NCBI GenBank assembly: GCA_928724745.1
Contig: CAKMXJ010000039.1
Location: 1,233,685-1,297,684, forward strand
Length of the DNA stretch: 64,000 bases
Origin: Anthracocystis setariae
Lineage: Eukaryota; Basidiomycota; Ustilaginomycetes; Ustilaginales; Ustilaginaceae
Reading direction: 5' to 3'
Every line of letters starts with the position of its first letter. Position 1 is the first letter of the stretch. The position numbers and the translations under genes are program-made. The notes beneath the pieces are model-generated. The model did no database searches. It had not been told where the DNA came from and saw only the letters and a program-made list of their open reading frames with translations. Shown piece after piece: positions 42,701 through 52,396 of this stretch.

Positions 42701-43065
42701 CTATCTATCGAGCCAAAAGTGCAACGGTGGATGCAGCGCGGGATACGATCGGGACCAAAAAGGAAAAGACCGCGGTCGACTTCTTCGGCCGTCCGATTGT
42801 TCCAAAAAGTGCCTCATTGCCCGCCGGTTTGACCGCGGTTCCGATTCCGAACGGAATGGGCAAGAAGAGAAAAGTTGCCGAAGACCGATCCGGCAGTGCA
42901 GCAGACTTGGCAGTGGCGCATGACGGAAAGTCGTCCGAGCAAGGTTCGACAGCAACTTCGGTGCATGAGCACGCGAACGAGGCCAACATCAAGGTATTCT
43001 ACCGATACCATGAAGGATTCTCGAATGCAGTCCGACGGCCGATGAAAATGTCGTCGTTGTTGTAA
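39715..43065 (+). CDS. CTF18: Ctf18, large subunit of the alternative replication factor C clamp loader
   Basis: The protein has 1,116 residues from ATG 39715; the frame is open slightly upstream but only with GTG. Residues 1-300 are acidic and disordered. The AAA+ module begins near 371 (MWVDKHRPAKFTELLGD). Walker A is GPPGLGKTT (456-464), Walker B VVIDEIDG (513-520), sensor-like ICICNDLYAPSLRPLRPMA, then RSCLNALEF. The C-terminus KVFYRYHEGFSNAVRRPMKM is the conserved Ctf18 tail that binds Ctf8/Dcc1. The Ctf18-RFC complex loads PCNA and is needed for sister-chromatid cohesion and replication checkpoint signalling. An insert between the first AAA motif and Walker A (FKRKNHRKERHRQYVQAKYG) is typical of Ctf18. 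Confidence 0.93.
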   Translation: MVEPSLLEGNGLLDFDSSATGSLLSQAKANELFPCASDPFREHDLNLLSPPGSQSEAQKALNAWGSQSPLKLNAQALMRSPDRGGSVDFESEIDLDQLLDDEMEVRQQPDEPQPQAQRNGPNVSQHEEHDDDELEAFLLAEEAHLATQPPQALTAGSSHRQPSPLEDLLLADLQSSAHRQPTSSWESSSVSDLLESNGLLGASSQPSSQHSIVPTRKSQTVAEVPFPTSAQAQSGSSRAIEALSAHDMETETAHDGAVATSDLAGPSRLPSRDQPARIPKYIPAGFVNATTMDGKLVRFERRKRMKGWKPATVMADIDVSHLLERPIHQLLDAVEALKALDAVERDEAERSHKRPAIKQTSAKDAKAASRMWVDKHRPAKFTELLGDERVHREVLGWLKEWDECVFKRKNHRKERHRQYVQAKYGLTDGGGSKNGSDHLWKDPYGRPKERIMMISGPPGLGKTTLAHVIGAHAGYNVYELNASDARTAGAVEDVIKMALESGSLKDPRPTLVVIDEIDGATGGGGGATGESHGFVRALVRLVEMGKGAGPKAAGLAARGKKQQRKGFKPLLRPIICICNDLYAPSLRPLRPMAKLIRFNKPPTNLVVKRLREVCEVESLSVEARGLSLLAELTNGDIRSCLNALEFAKTKNIALTEAAVKSASIGIKDTGGTVHKAWEMLFRRQNRKQAAASSMKGANAHAAEAQACPWNASRKTSAQELTSDGKEKQKDFALVDTPQENVSRIVHEVTSCNEYDKLAQGCFEHYPTLRAADGGWKRYRQVHDWLHFGQSITTRAWSHGNFELLGFMPWSFVCWHLLFAHIGNPLPEYPKVDYENYLKTSAFNEIATQIVTMLPANVRSQFNRHAVITELGPSLMRILTPDLRPVNNQLSRAEDKQVFGSMVSIMTSLNIRFVQDKISEEEAAATGQSAGQLVYKLDPPLDIFTQFEGKRSKEIGPSRFAVRQLAAREMEKQQLRKNAGVGVDEDDAGSTSKSATAIYRAKSATVDAARDTIGTKKEKTAVDFFGRPIVPKSASLPAGLTAVPIPNGMGKKRKVAEDRSGSAADLAVAHDGKSSEQGSTATSVHEHANEANIKVFYRYHEGFSNAVRRPMKMSSLL

Positions 43066-43283
43066 GTTGTTGCAGTTTCGGTGTTGGACGTTGACTTATC
43101 TCTACTCTGCCATATGTGCTCAATCGCATCGTTTCTCGGCGGCGGAAATACCAAGCATAGACGATCAGAGTCAGAACATGTCGAAAATGAGGTATGCGAG
43201 GGACTGATGAGGTGTAAGTAATTGTACAAGGATGAGTATGCAGTCAAAGGGAACAAATTAATGTCAAGAAAGAGCTGAAGGGA

Positions 43284-44378
43284 TCACTTGTCCTTATCAC
43301 GACCAAAGGTAAGACCGTAGCCAATGGGGCGGTCTCCGCTTTCAAGGCAGGGCCAGCTCTGACCTTTGAGCTGTTTGGTCAGGACCAGGTCGACCTTGAA
43401 TTTGGTGATGTTGAAGGAAGAGTCGGCAGGATTGATGGGAGCGAAGGGCTTGAGCACCTTGTTGAATCGTCGAGCACGGGATGAGCCCAGCGCTGGTGGC
43501 AACAGGAGGGAAAAGGTGATGCTGTCATGATTGAACTGGATGGAGCTGTTGGCAGCATCGACGGCCTTGGCATAGACGGTGAGACGAACGTCGTTGGGCG
43601 TCTCGTAGTGGTCCATCCTGCAATCGATGATCTCCTCTGCGTCACTGCTGGCATCAGCTGCTTCCTTGGGGGCGGCGCCAAGGTAAAGATGGCCGGACTT
43701 TGCGATGGAGCAGGGCTCGATCTGCAGGAAGTCGTTGAAGTCGAGGACTCTGCGTTTGCAGCAAGACCAACCTTTGGAGCCTTCGTGGAAGATCGGAGAG
43801 CCCTTGTGATACTTGCAAGTCTCTGTGGATCGGTCACGAGCACCACCGTCGAATTTGAAGCCGCAGCCGGCACGCTTGCAGATGAGACCAGCAGTGAGCT
43901 TGTCATCCGCATCGGCAGGGTCCTCGTGCTCGACTGGCTCAATGGGAGTCCGAGGCTTGCAATCGGGCTTTTGCGACTGAGCCGCGTTTTGGGCAGCTAG
44001 CAACGACATGCCAGAGAGCGGTTGAACAATATCGGATGCGGAAGAAGGCTGTCCAAATGTCTCTTTGCCAGATGCATCTTTGGAAACGGCTTGAGTGGGG
44101 GCAGTTTGCGCCGATGCTGGTTGGTCGGCGACGACAGCACCGTTTTTGACGATAGGAACGGATTGCTTTTCTGTGCAATGCGAGTCGGCGGTGCTGCAGC
44201 CAGGGATGGCGAGGAACTGGTCAAATTCCATGACTGGCTTGTTGGTGTCCTTGCAGCAGGACCACGACTTGAGACCTTCATGGAAGACGGGAGCGCCTGG
44301 GTGGAAGCTGCACGAGTCTGTAGAGCAAGAAGCGGGATCAAAGTCGACGCCGCAGCCGCGACGAGTACAAATGACCAT
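43284..44378 (-). CDS. CHORD-CS domain protein (Hsp90 cochaperone, CHORDC1/Rar1-like)
   Basis: From ATG 44378 (MVICTRRGCGVDF) the product has 364 residues, close to animal CHORDC1. Two CHORD zinc modules occur at about 3-68 (CTRRGCGVDF, CSFHPGAPVFHEG, WSCCK) and 160-228 (CKRAGCGFKF, CKYHKGSPIFHEGSKGWSCCKRR). A CS (p23-like) domain follows at about 253-345 (CRMDHYETPNDVRLTVYAK, ITFSLLLP, FAPINPADSSFNITKFKVDL). Such proteins bind Hsp90 and, as the plant Rar1-Sgt1 pair, assist client stability. The frame is open upstream to 44729, but that part has no similarity to CHORD proteins and is left out. It converges with CTF18, with about 220 bp between stop codons. Confidence 0.9.
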   Translation of the reverse strand: MVICTRRGCGVDFDPASCSTDSCSFHPGAPVFHEGLKSWSCCKDTNKPVMEFDQFLAIPGCSTADSHCTEKQSVPIVKNGAVVADQPASAQTAPTQAVSKDASGKETFGQPSSASDIVQPLSGMSLLAAQNAAQSQKPDCKPRTPIEPVEHEDPADADDKLTAGLICKRAGCGFKFDGGARDRSTETCKYHKGSPIFHEGSKGWSCCKRRVLDFNDFLQIEPCSIAKSGHLYLGAAPKEAADASSDAEEIIDCRMDHYETPNDVRLTVYAKAVDAANSSIQFNHDSITFSLLLPPALGSSRARRFNKVLKPFAPINPADSSFNITKFKVDLVLTKQLKGQSWPCLESGDRPIGYGLTFGRDKDK

Positions 44379-44872
44379 CCTCGGTTTGGTTGTTGCACTG
44401 CAAGTGTAGCAAGGAGAGGTCGAGGCAAGGATGACTTGACGGGTGAAAGGATCGAAATGAAAGTTGATGTCGGACGAGCGAGTCGGCAATCTACTGACGG
44501 ACTGTCCACGTCTGTCACGCAAATCTGCAAACACTCCAAGCCTTGTCGAATCCATTCCATTCACATTCACACAAATTTCGTCGGACCTCGGCCATAGAAA
44601 TCGGTGGAAGCCCAATTTCGTGGTCATATTGAATGCTATCATCCCAATCCAAAAAGCATAAGCAAGATCGAAACAAGATCGGCGATTTGGAGAGAGAAAC
44701 CTTGGCAGCGAAGCAACGCGCGTGCCCAAAAAAAGGGTTCAGACGTGAACAGTTGCGCCGAGCCAAATACATGCCCATGTCAAGCGCAAAATGTTGGCAT
44801 GATGGAGCCATCACCTCAACTCGAATGATGGGACGTGAGCCTGTGTTTACATTCAACTCGAGTACTCGAGTA

Positions 44873-44906
44873 CTGGACTGGACTGGACTGGACTGGACTG
44901 GACTAG
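44873..44906. repeat. (GGACT)n pentanucleotide repeat
   Basis: Six to seven tandem GGACT units with a final variant AGACT. Confidence 0.75.
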
Positions 44907-45809
44907 ACTGTAGCGAGACGTAGACGTGGGGTTGAAACGTTTTTCCGCTTCCGCTCAACGCACTACTGTACTGTTGTTGCGATGGATGCCAGCTGCAGGC
45001 AAGTGGAAGAGCAAGAAAGAAAAGCTACAACAGTCTCAATGTCAAAGTCTTGCGTGCTCCGAGGCTGCTCAAGTTGATTGTTGTTGGTCGGCGGCACGTT
45101 GTCCATGCTTTGTGCTGTATCGAAGCATTCAACGGACAGATCGGTACAATAGAATGGGCTAGGGGCAAGCTAGCGGCGATGTGGGCTTTGGTTTGCAGCC
45201 TGGCTTACAGCGGTACAGTAACTGGTAAATTTCTTGGAAAAACGTCGGGTGGCGTCCCATGGCGGCCAAGCGCAGCGTTGGCATGCACCGTGCCTTTGCT
45301 TTTTTTTTTTTTTTTTTCTGTTTTGTTGCCGTACTGTACTGCTTTGGGGTCGATGCCGCTGCCGCTGCAGTCAAATTATACGATCGAGGCGTGCAGCTTA
45401 GCCGCCGCCCGACCCAGTTCAGGATGCGCTTCAGCGTCGGAAAATATGTCCGAGCAAGAGATCCGAGGGACAAGAGTAGTACAGTACAGTACAGTAAGGG
45501 TTTCAAAGCGATAGCAAGCAACAGGGTCCATGTTGTGATCTCGGTCAGCAAACGTGAAGCTCGGTGGATCCGATGATTCTTTAGGAGGAATTTTTTTTTC
45601 TTATTCTTGTTCTTGTTCTTGTTCTTGGTTTTCGGAAAGAGGGCGGTGGGTTGTTGTGATGGTACGCTGCAACTGCCGAGACCAACACCTGCACGGATTT
45701 GCATCGCGCCCAGCGTGCATGCATGCGTGCGTTGCGTGAGTACGCGTGCATCTTTGGCTCCTGTGGCACCGTGGAGTTTGGCATCAACAAATCTTTCACG
45801 CTTCTCTTT

Positions 45810-45846
45810 TTGCCTCGCCTCGCCTCGCCTCGCCTCGCCTCGCCTC
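45810..45846. repeat. (CGCCT)n pentanucleotide repeat
   Basis: About seven tandem CGCCT units followed by CGAAT variants. Confidence 0.8.
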
Positions 45847-46609
45847 GAATCGAATCGATTAAATTCAGCGGCCTGAAAGCCAGCAAGCCGCAGACAGTGG
45901 TACTCGATGGTCGACATGCTTGCAACAGCTGCCAAGCCCCGTTTCTCGCCAGTCCGGTTGCTTGCTGAGGCTCAATTGTTTTTTTTTGAAAATAAAAATA
46001 AAAATTTGATCCGCTATCATGTTGCCCGATAAGAACGAAGTGCATGTTTCTTTTTGTCGAGACTCAAAGCAACACACTCTGCTCTGGCCTCTGCCTCTCT
46101 TCTCTTCAAACAACACTTTCTCGCTAGTCATCCGATGTCTGCATCTGCCTTTGCTTGTATGTGATTGTGTGTGTGCGTGTATATGCGTATGCGTATGCGT
46201 GTACTTGTGCCTGAGATTCTTTCACATCCTTTCCGCTACCTTTCAGATTACGTCTTTGCTATGCTTCCGCAACACTCCAACCTGCACTTTCCCTTAGCCA
46301 TTCACCATCCCATCACCAACCTACTGTACCTCCTCGATGGCATCGCTCCTCATCAACAATCGATTCACTGGCTTTCACATCTCCAGCTCTCATCTTCAGT
46401 ACCGCGCATAGATTGCCGCGTCCATCTTTGCGGCATATCCCAGTCGACTGCGTGTGTTCACGTACACTTCCTTTTCGTCTCATAGACCAACTGAGGGTCT
46501 TGATCTTTTTTTTTTGCATCAGCATATGTCATCTGTTCAACCATCATCTTGACCACACACAGGGGCTTACATTGGATTAACGCCTTCGCCCGCTCGCAAC
46601 CTGGAAGCT

Positions 46610-49600
46610 ATGTATTCGGAGAATCTGCGACCCAATCAACGACCACGGCCACCAGGTCAAAGGAAGACATCACACCACCAACGTCAAATCCACCATGAGC
46701 AATCGCAAGAGCTAGACTCCAAGCCACACACCATCGACATCAACATGCATCAACAATCTCGTGCTGTGTTTTCCGATCTCAAAAATGTCGTTGACGACAC
46801 AAGCGTCGACACCGTCCTTGCTTTTTCGCCCTTGCCAATTTGCGATGGGCCTCAGTCCGATCTCGCTCTCCACTCGCCACCGTCGAAACCTAGAGAGGCA
46901 CCACTAACACCAAATAGCAACCACAGCGACGACGACTTTGATCCTCAATGGCTCGGAGCTCTTGAACGCCATGAACTCGAACAACTCCTCCTCGAAGCCA
47001 GCCGCAAGGTACGCGAACGTGAGCAAAAACTCGTTGTAGCTGCTAATATCGGCAAGGCGCTTCTGGAAAAGAATCTCTCTCTCCGCAGCGGCATCATGTC
47101 GAGCATGGCATCAAGCTCTAGCCTCTTTGGTCTCTCGGACATCGAGGCTATGATCGTCGACGATGCCCAACTACCAGCCGCAACGCCTCATCCTAGCTCC
47201 GACAACCTTGCTCATGCGCCAACAGCCGACTATCACCGGCCCATGAACTCTCCACCTACCACTGACATTGACATTCATTCCCAAGCTCAGATCTCTCCAA
47301 GCCAAGCAGAGGCTGATACTACACCGATTGCTCATCCAACCACATTGCCCGACCACGACCCAGACTACTTCAGTAGACCTCTCACCTCCTCCAGCACCAA
47401 TCCCGAAAAGCTCACTTTGACCCAGGCAGCGACCCCGGCTCGCAGCTCTGGACTGTCCACGTGGGTTCCCAGCGATGCTGGTCTCATCGTCTCGCAACCT
47501 TGCTCTCCCAGTGCCTCTGTCTCCAGCTTTGCTTCCCATTCCTTGCTGTCACCGCTTGGTTCCATGTCCTATGCCTCCTCGAAGAACCCCAGAGGCAGTC
47601 ATCATCGGTCCACACCGTCCCTTCTGCAACTTCAGGCAGCGGAGGCACAACGTCAGCTGGCGTCACTCGGCGAGCAAAACGACATTCTTCATCAACAGAT
47701 CTCGGACCTTCAGGCTGAGGCGGAAACCGCTCGCTGCGAAGGCGGCAAGAAACTCAGCAAACTCAACAAAGAGATTCGCGGTCTCAGGGCTGAGCTCGAA
47801 GCTGCCACACACCGCAACATCGAACTCGAGGCTGGCAACCTGTCGAACCGTCCAACTCCGAGTTCGAGATCTCCCTTGCGTCCGATCTCTGTACATCACC
47901 GTCCGGACCCTTCCTCCCCGTTGTCGCTACGTGCTCGTAGTCGCAACGACGCCGATCTTTCATCCGCACCCTCATCAGTACCAGCTGAAGCACGAGGCGA
48001 GCCAACGCCGAAGCACCATGGCCTTGTTCCATCTACTTCCAATCTTGAAGGCATGCTCCGCTCGGTAGTGGCCACCGACGGCGAAAGCGCGCTTGTCGCT
48101 CAACTCTTGGCAAAGATCAAGGAGCTCGAAGAAACAAATGCAGCCATGGCAAAAGCAGAAGAGGACTTTGGCAGTCGCGTCGGACGTGCAATGGAGGAAG
48201 ATGAGCGACTTCGTGACGCCTTTAAGTCGGTCGGCCAAGACCTCACCATCGAAAGTACGACAGCTCTCAGTCTTGGTCAACCTGGCTTCATCACGCCTTC
48301 TCACTCGCTTCAAAGTCTGAGTTTGGTCGGATCAGCCGAGAGCCCCTTCTCGTCCGCTTCGCCAATCCAAAAGCGCAGAGCACCTGGAAATCGTCATGTC
48401 ATCGAACATCGCAAGACTGTGCGGACTGCCATCCGTCGTGCCAAAAGGGAGCTTGCCACTGACATCTGGGGTCCACATTCCGACGCCTCACCATCCCGCG
48501 AGTCCATATCGCGCTCATCCACCGATCAGTCTCCTGGCACCTTTTCCATCGACTTGAGTGGCGAAAGCAGCGTTACGTCTTCACCACGCAGGCCTGGCCT
48601 CAACAAGAAAGCTTCGTATAGCTCCATCGCATTTGGACCGGCAGGCAGACCGCGAATCCGTATCACACCTTCCATAGAAGATCTAGGCCGCAGGCGCAAG
48701 ACGCAAGAGGAGGTCATCACTGGTCCCTCCTCAGAGTCGTCGGTTCCTGGTGAGTGGCAAGACTTGACCGGTGCCACCGCCGATACTTTTCATGGGCAGG
48801 CCTCTCTCCGACCGTCCGATGCCGTACCGGCCTTTTCGAATCGCCGCAGCCTCACTCCGGTTCGCAGACGCGCCAGCCGGGAAAGTCCGCCAAGCGCAAG
48901 TAGCCAGCCACGATCCGCAGCACGCGCTGAAGTCATCCCATATCTCTCGCCCTCGCACCCAGCAACCTTCAATCCCACAGCTCGCGTTCGAAGATCTCGA
49001 TCCAGGTCCTCCTCTTTCGGCTCGGAAGTCCGATTCGCGTCTCAGCCAGGGTTTGAACAGCGAAACAACGATCCATTCACGGGCAGTCCACTGGGGTGGC
49101 AGCGCCCAAGCTCGCCTCTCAGCCCAGCTTCTGTTACTTCCAATCGAGGCAGGACTCTCGGCAGTGAGCTTGGAAGCATCTTTGGTGGCGACGATCGCAA
49201 GTACGACTTCGACGATGACCTGCCACAGCATCGCAGACCTGCCGTAGCCGCCGATGTCCAGGACTCAAGTGCACCAGAGCTGCAGTCTCTGGTACTGCGT
49301 TCGTCTGCCCAGCCAGCCAGCGCTGCGCTGGTAGCATCGTCAGATCTGTTGGCCAGCGTAGAATCCGATCGTCCCACTGCCAATGTGGGTCGACTCGTCC
49401 CTCAGAATCAACAGGAGCACGAAGACGATCTCGAATGTGTCCTTGCTCAATCGACCGATGGTGTCATTGAAGACGTGTTGCTCGACAGCTCTCCCCTTCG
49501 TCCTCGCGATGCCGCCTTGCTTTCCCGGGTTGCCGCAGAAGAGGGCGGTGTCTGGCTGGCAGATCAGCCTATCATCGAGACCGGCGGTCTGCAGGACGAG

Positions 49601-50536
49601 GATGAGCCTCGGAGTGCGCAATTCGATCTCATCAATGCTATTGTCGAGCAGCAACCCGTCGCGTGGGCAGATGACGATGACTATGGTCGCACTATCAGCC
49701 AGCGGGAGGCTGTCAAGCTAGGTCTGCTTGCGCCATCTACCTCCCCTCCCGCTAGCCGAAACGCTCCTCAGGTCAAAGGCAATCCATTGTTTTTCGGCCC
49801 AAAGAAAGTGGGTGGTAGCAGGCAAAATCAAACCGAAGGCACCAGAAGCGCCGCACCCTTTCGGCTCGAGATCGAATCCTCAGACCAGATCGAACAACGT
49901 CTGCGCATCGACGCCCTTCTACGTCGACGCAGACAAGAGCTTTTGCGCCAACGTGGCTACAGTGAAGAATGGGAAGACAGTACGCTAGCCCGAGAGCGAG
50001 AAGATCAGCTGATTGCCACGTATGCACCCACGCCACAACGGTTGCAAGAACAAAGGCGTCGAGCTTTGGCCGAGGGAAGAGCGGGTGGGTGGTTATCTTC
50101 ACCAGCCAATGAATCCTCCACCACTCGGGACCCACGCCGGTCGACAAAGCAGTGGGTACGGGATGTATCTTGCGCTTCCCCACTGGTTAAACGACGAGGA
50201 ACAGACGAGGATTGCTCGTTCATGGATTTGGACCGCGCACGAGCCGACGATGGCGAGTTTGAGCTTCTTGACTGTCCATCGTGGAAGAAGCAGGGGGGCC
50301 GAGGTACAGACTATTTTCCTACCTCGTTCCGTGCTCGTTACCAACCGGCTATGGTCCGACAACGAGTCGTTCACGTGTCCCAAGTCACCTATGGATGGGT
50401 AGAGGAGTGGGTTCAATTTGCTTTTGTTGTCTTCCTCGCTTTTGTGGTGTTGGTGGAGCAAGGTCCAAACCACATCGCGCGGCGTGGCAAGCCCCCTGCT
50501 CCCACCCTTCAATCGTTGCTGCCTAAGATGGGATGA
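46610..50536 (+). CDS. Tail-anchored coiled-coil protein with CC1-box-like dynein adaptor motif
   Basis: The product has 1,308 residues from ATG 46610. Near residues 118-160 is the helix ELEQLLLEASRKVREREQ followed by AANIGKALLEKN (144-155). The AAxxG-x-x-LL pattern matches the CC1 box with which BICD, HAP1/TRAK and Spindly proteins bind dynein light intermediate chain. A second coiled coil spans about 339-408. The middle is Ser/Pro/Arg-rich. A charged helical part lies near 1100-1165 (RLRIDALLRRRRQELLRQR). One hydrophobic segment (about 1270-1287, FAFVVFLAFVVLV) close to the C-terminus would anchor the protein in a membrane. Linking a membrane to dynein is inference from this layout. I do not recognise a named orthologue. 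Confidence 0.75.
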   Translation: MYSENLRPNQRPRPPGQRKTSHHQRQIHHEQSQELDSKPHTIDINMHQQSRAVFSDLKNVVDDTSVDTVLAFSPLPICDGPQSDLALHSPPSKPREAPLTPNSNHSDDDFDPQWLGALERHELEQLLLEASRKVREREQKLVVAANIGKALLEKNLSLRSGIMSSMASSSSLFGLSDIEAMIVDDAQLPAATPHPSSDNLAHAPTADYHRPMNSPPTTDIDIHSQAQISPSQAEADTTPIAHPTTLPDHDPDYFSRPLTSSSTNPEKLTLTQAATPARSSGLSTWVPSDAGLIVSQPCSPSASVSSFASHSLLSPLGSMSYASSKNPRGSHHRSTPSLLQLQAAEAQRQLASLGEQNDILHQQISDLQAEAETARCEGGKKLSKLNKEIRGLRAELEAATHRNIELEAGNLSNRPTPSSRSPLRPISVHHRPDPSSPLSLRARSRNDADLSSAPSSVPAEARGEPTPKHHGLVPSTSNLEGMLRSVVATDGESALVAQLLAKIKELEETNAAMAKAEEDFGSRVGRAMEEDERLRDAFKSVGQDLTIESTTALSLGQPGFITPSHSLQSLSLVGSAESPFSSASPIQKRRAPGNRHVIEHRKTVRTAIRRAKRELATDIWGPHSDASPSRESISRSSTDQSPGTFSIDLSGESSVTSSPRRPGLNKKASYSSIAFGPAGRPRIRITPSIEDLGRRRKTQEEVITGPSSESSVPGEWQDLTGATADTFHGQASLRPSDAVPAFSNRRSLTPVRRRASRESPPSASSQPRSAARAEVIPYLSPSHPATFNPTARVRRSRSRSSSFGSEVRFASQPGFEQRNNDPFTGSPLGWQRPSSPLSPASVTSNRGRTLGSELGSIFGGDDRKYDFDDDLPQHRRPAVAADVQDSSAPELQSLVLRSSAQPASAALVASSDLLASVESDRPTANVGRLVPQNQQEHEDDLECVLAQSTDGVIEDVLLDSSPLRPRDAALLSRVAAEEGGVWLADQPIIETGGLQDEDEPRSAQFDLINAIVEQQPVAWADDDDYGRTISQREAVKLGLLAPSTSPPASRNAPQVKGNPLFFGPKKVGGSRQNQTEGTRSAAPFRLEIESSDQIEQRLRIDALLRRRRQELLRQRGYSEEWEDSTLAREREDQLIATYAPTPQRLQEQRRRALAEGRAGGWLSSPANESSTTRDPRRSTKQWVRDVSCASPLVKRRGTDEDCSFMDLDRARADDGEFELLDCPSWKKQGGRGTDYFPTSFRARYQPAMVRQRVVHVSQVTYGWVEEWVQFAFVVFLAFVVLVEQGPNHIARRGKPPAPTLQSLLPKMG

Positions 50537-51184
50537 GGTGCGAAGTTCCCACCGGCAATTAGCAACAGCTTGCAACGAACGTCTCATTTAGAAAGCGGTC
50601 AATCGGTTCTTATATCACCATTCCCACCGTCCTTTATCATCATTCGAAGATTCTCGACATCCGATACCCTGTACAGCCCTCTCTCTTTTGGAGGAGATAC
50701 CCCAGGCAGGAGGCACCGTACTACTGATATCCAACCGAATACAAAACATTCTCTTTATTTTCGATGTGTAACCACCTCATCGGTTTTGCGTCATCAGAGA
50801 CCTCGATCGCGGCATGAGTTGTGCATGGAGGACGAACATAGGGGCAAGCGGTCTCGTTGAACGTCGCTGAGGATGAGCATTTACCGTAACAACCCTGGGT
50901 GGTACTCGATGTGGGACCACATTGTCAAACCCACACCAGCAACCTACTCTATGTGTCTCCCCATTGTTGTGAGAAGCTCGGAAGTCAGCGATCCCACATT
51001 TTGAAAGGATCATCACATTCTTTGCCTGGTGGAACAATGCGTCTTCTCCTCAAGCGTTAAAGCAGTTGTTTGCCTTTCATCAGAACAAAGGTATAAGAAG
51101 CCGCCTGATCGAAGCCATCCATCGTGCATCTTCCACATTCTCAATCTTCGGAGCTCCTCTTCTCACATCGTTTGACGTGACAAG
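50537..51184 (+). promoter_or_regulatory. Intergenic and promoter of the secreted-protein gene
   Basis: About 650 bp. A TATA-like GTATAAGAA lies near 51090, about 95 bp before the next ATG. Small open frames are unconvincing. Confidence 0.4.
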
Positions 51185-52396
51185 ATGTGGTCGCGCTGGC
51201 TGTCGTTTGTTGCGTTCAGCCTTCTTTCACTGACCGCAACCGTGCATGCTGTTCGGACTGTAGCAGTCGCTTTTGTCGACGTCAAATTCGACGATAAGGC
51301 CGCCATTTGGTCCATGCTTCTGGATCGGCAATACAGCAAGGTCATTGCCATTACTTCGGGAATCGATGCTCACGGTCAAGCCGCCTACGAGCTTGAACAA
51401 TACCTCGATCGCCAGAACAGGCTGGCTCTGCAAAACGATTTCAGAAGCGTCGATCCCAACAAGATCACAATCTTCCGAGGCACCAACGTCTTACCACAGC
51501 CTCCTCCGCATGAGGCTTGGTGGAGGAACAACCCAAATGTCTATAAGCAAGATGCCAACGTGAGGAGTCTGCGCAATGAGCTGCATGGCAATCGCGTGCG
51601 TATCTTCCAAATCGCCCCTACGGCACAAGAGCAACTGCAAACGGTCATCGAGGCAGCTGATCGCGGTTCGATCGACTCGTATATGCTGCTTCACGGTTAC
51701 AACAGCCTGCAGCCAAGCATGGCGCAGCAAACGAGCTTTTTACGAAACCTGAGGCGCATGATCTTGGCTCGAAATCCGGAAGCTAAGATTGTGTTTACGT
51801 CTTCTTTCCAAAGCTACCCATTCAAGAACGGCGGCAAGCAGTACCACGCACACCTCCAGCACATCTTCCCTGAGCAGGATGTCGAACAGGCACTTCGTGA
51901 TCCTTTCTGGTCTCGCCAACTTTTGAGACCTCACGCCGAAGGTCTGGTGGACAAGCCTTTCTCGGAAACAAACGCCAAGAGACTGGATGACATCGTTTAT
52001 GCGGCCAGGTTAGATCCTCTTAGAAACCAAGCATGGCGCAAGCACATTGTCGACTATATCAGGAACGACGTGCTTGCAAACAGGCGAGCCGGTGACAACA
52101 ATAAGGTCTACGGTCGGTTGGAGAACACGCTGATCCCGGAATTCACAGGCCCCACAACCATTGAGCTTGCCGATGCGAATCATATCGCTGCTTTCCACAG
52201 ATACCTGAGGCACGGCACAGCTTCGGGAATGTATGAGGAGCCGGTCCATTTTCCTATAGGTCCACACGCAGAAGGAGCAGCGGTCAATTTCCAGCCCGCA
52301 ACGCACGGTAGCGAGGTACACGGCGTCTTGCTGCGAAACGCCGACCCGGGCGAGGACCTGCGATACATCAAGAGTTTGGCTGGTGTCTTGCATTGA
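51185..52396 (+). CDS. Secreted protein, possibly nucleoside-hydrolase-like, candidate effector
   Basis: The 403-residue protein has a clear signal peptide (WLSFVAFSLLSLTATVHA, cleavage about after residue 22) and no later membrane segment. The mature N-terminus reads VAFVDVKFDDKAAIWSMLL followed by VIAITSGIDAHGQA. The order of a beta strand, acidic cluster, helix and a second strand ending in Thr/Ser-Gly recalls inosine-uridine nucleoside hydrolases (DxDxxxDDAxA then GITTVxGN), but the DxDxxxDD metal site is incomplete. A later segment (SYMLLHGYNSLQPSM) could be the matching substrate loop. Few Cys are present. The gene is the last ordinary gene before the subtelomeric repeats. Function is unproven, and secretion is the best supported part. 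Confidence 0.65.
   Translation: MWSRWLSFVAFSLLSLTATVHAVRTVAVAFVDVKFDDKAAIWSMLLDRQYSKVIAITSGIDAHGQAAYELEQYLDRQNRLALQNDFRSVDPNKITIFRGTNVLPQPPPHEAWWRNNPNVYKQDANVRSLRNELHGNRVRIFQIAPTAQEQLQTVIEAADRGSIDSYMLLHGYNSLQPSMAQQTSFLRNLRRMILARNPEAKIVFTSSFQSYPFKNGGKQYHAHLQHIFPEQDVEQALRDPFWSRQLLRPHAEGLVDKPFSETNAKRLDDIVYAARLDPLRNQAWRKHIVDYIRNDVLANRRAGDNNKVYGRLENTLIPEFTGPTTIELADANHIAAFHRYLRHGTASGMYEEPVHFPIGPHAEGAAVNFQPATHGSEVHGVLLRNADPGEDLRYIKSLAGVLH

Larger units (their letters stand above)
44379..46609. other. Long non-coding gap rich in simple repeats
   Basis: A 2.2-kb stretch with no supported gene, unusually long for this gene-dense arm. It contains GGACT repeats (44873-44906), a T17-like run (45300-45317), GTACA repeats (45479-45495), TTCTTG repeats (45604-45630), CGCCT repeats (45810-45846) and GTATGC repeats near 46185-46200. 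Open frames here are short or built from these repeats. It probably holds the divergent promoters of the CHORD gene and the large coiled-coil gene. A long 5' leader or a non-coding RNA is possible. Confidence 0.45.

Noticed and set aside
43284..44729. Longer 481-residue version of the CHORD protein
   Set aside because: The added 117 residues have no ATG at the frame start and no similarity to CHORD proteins, which begin just before the first zinc module.
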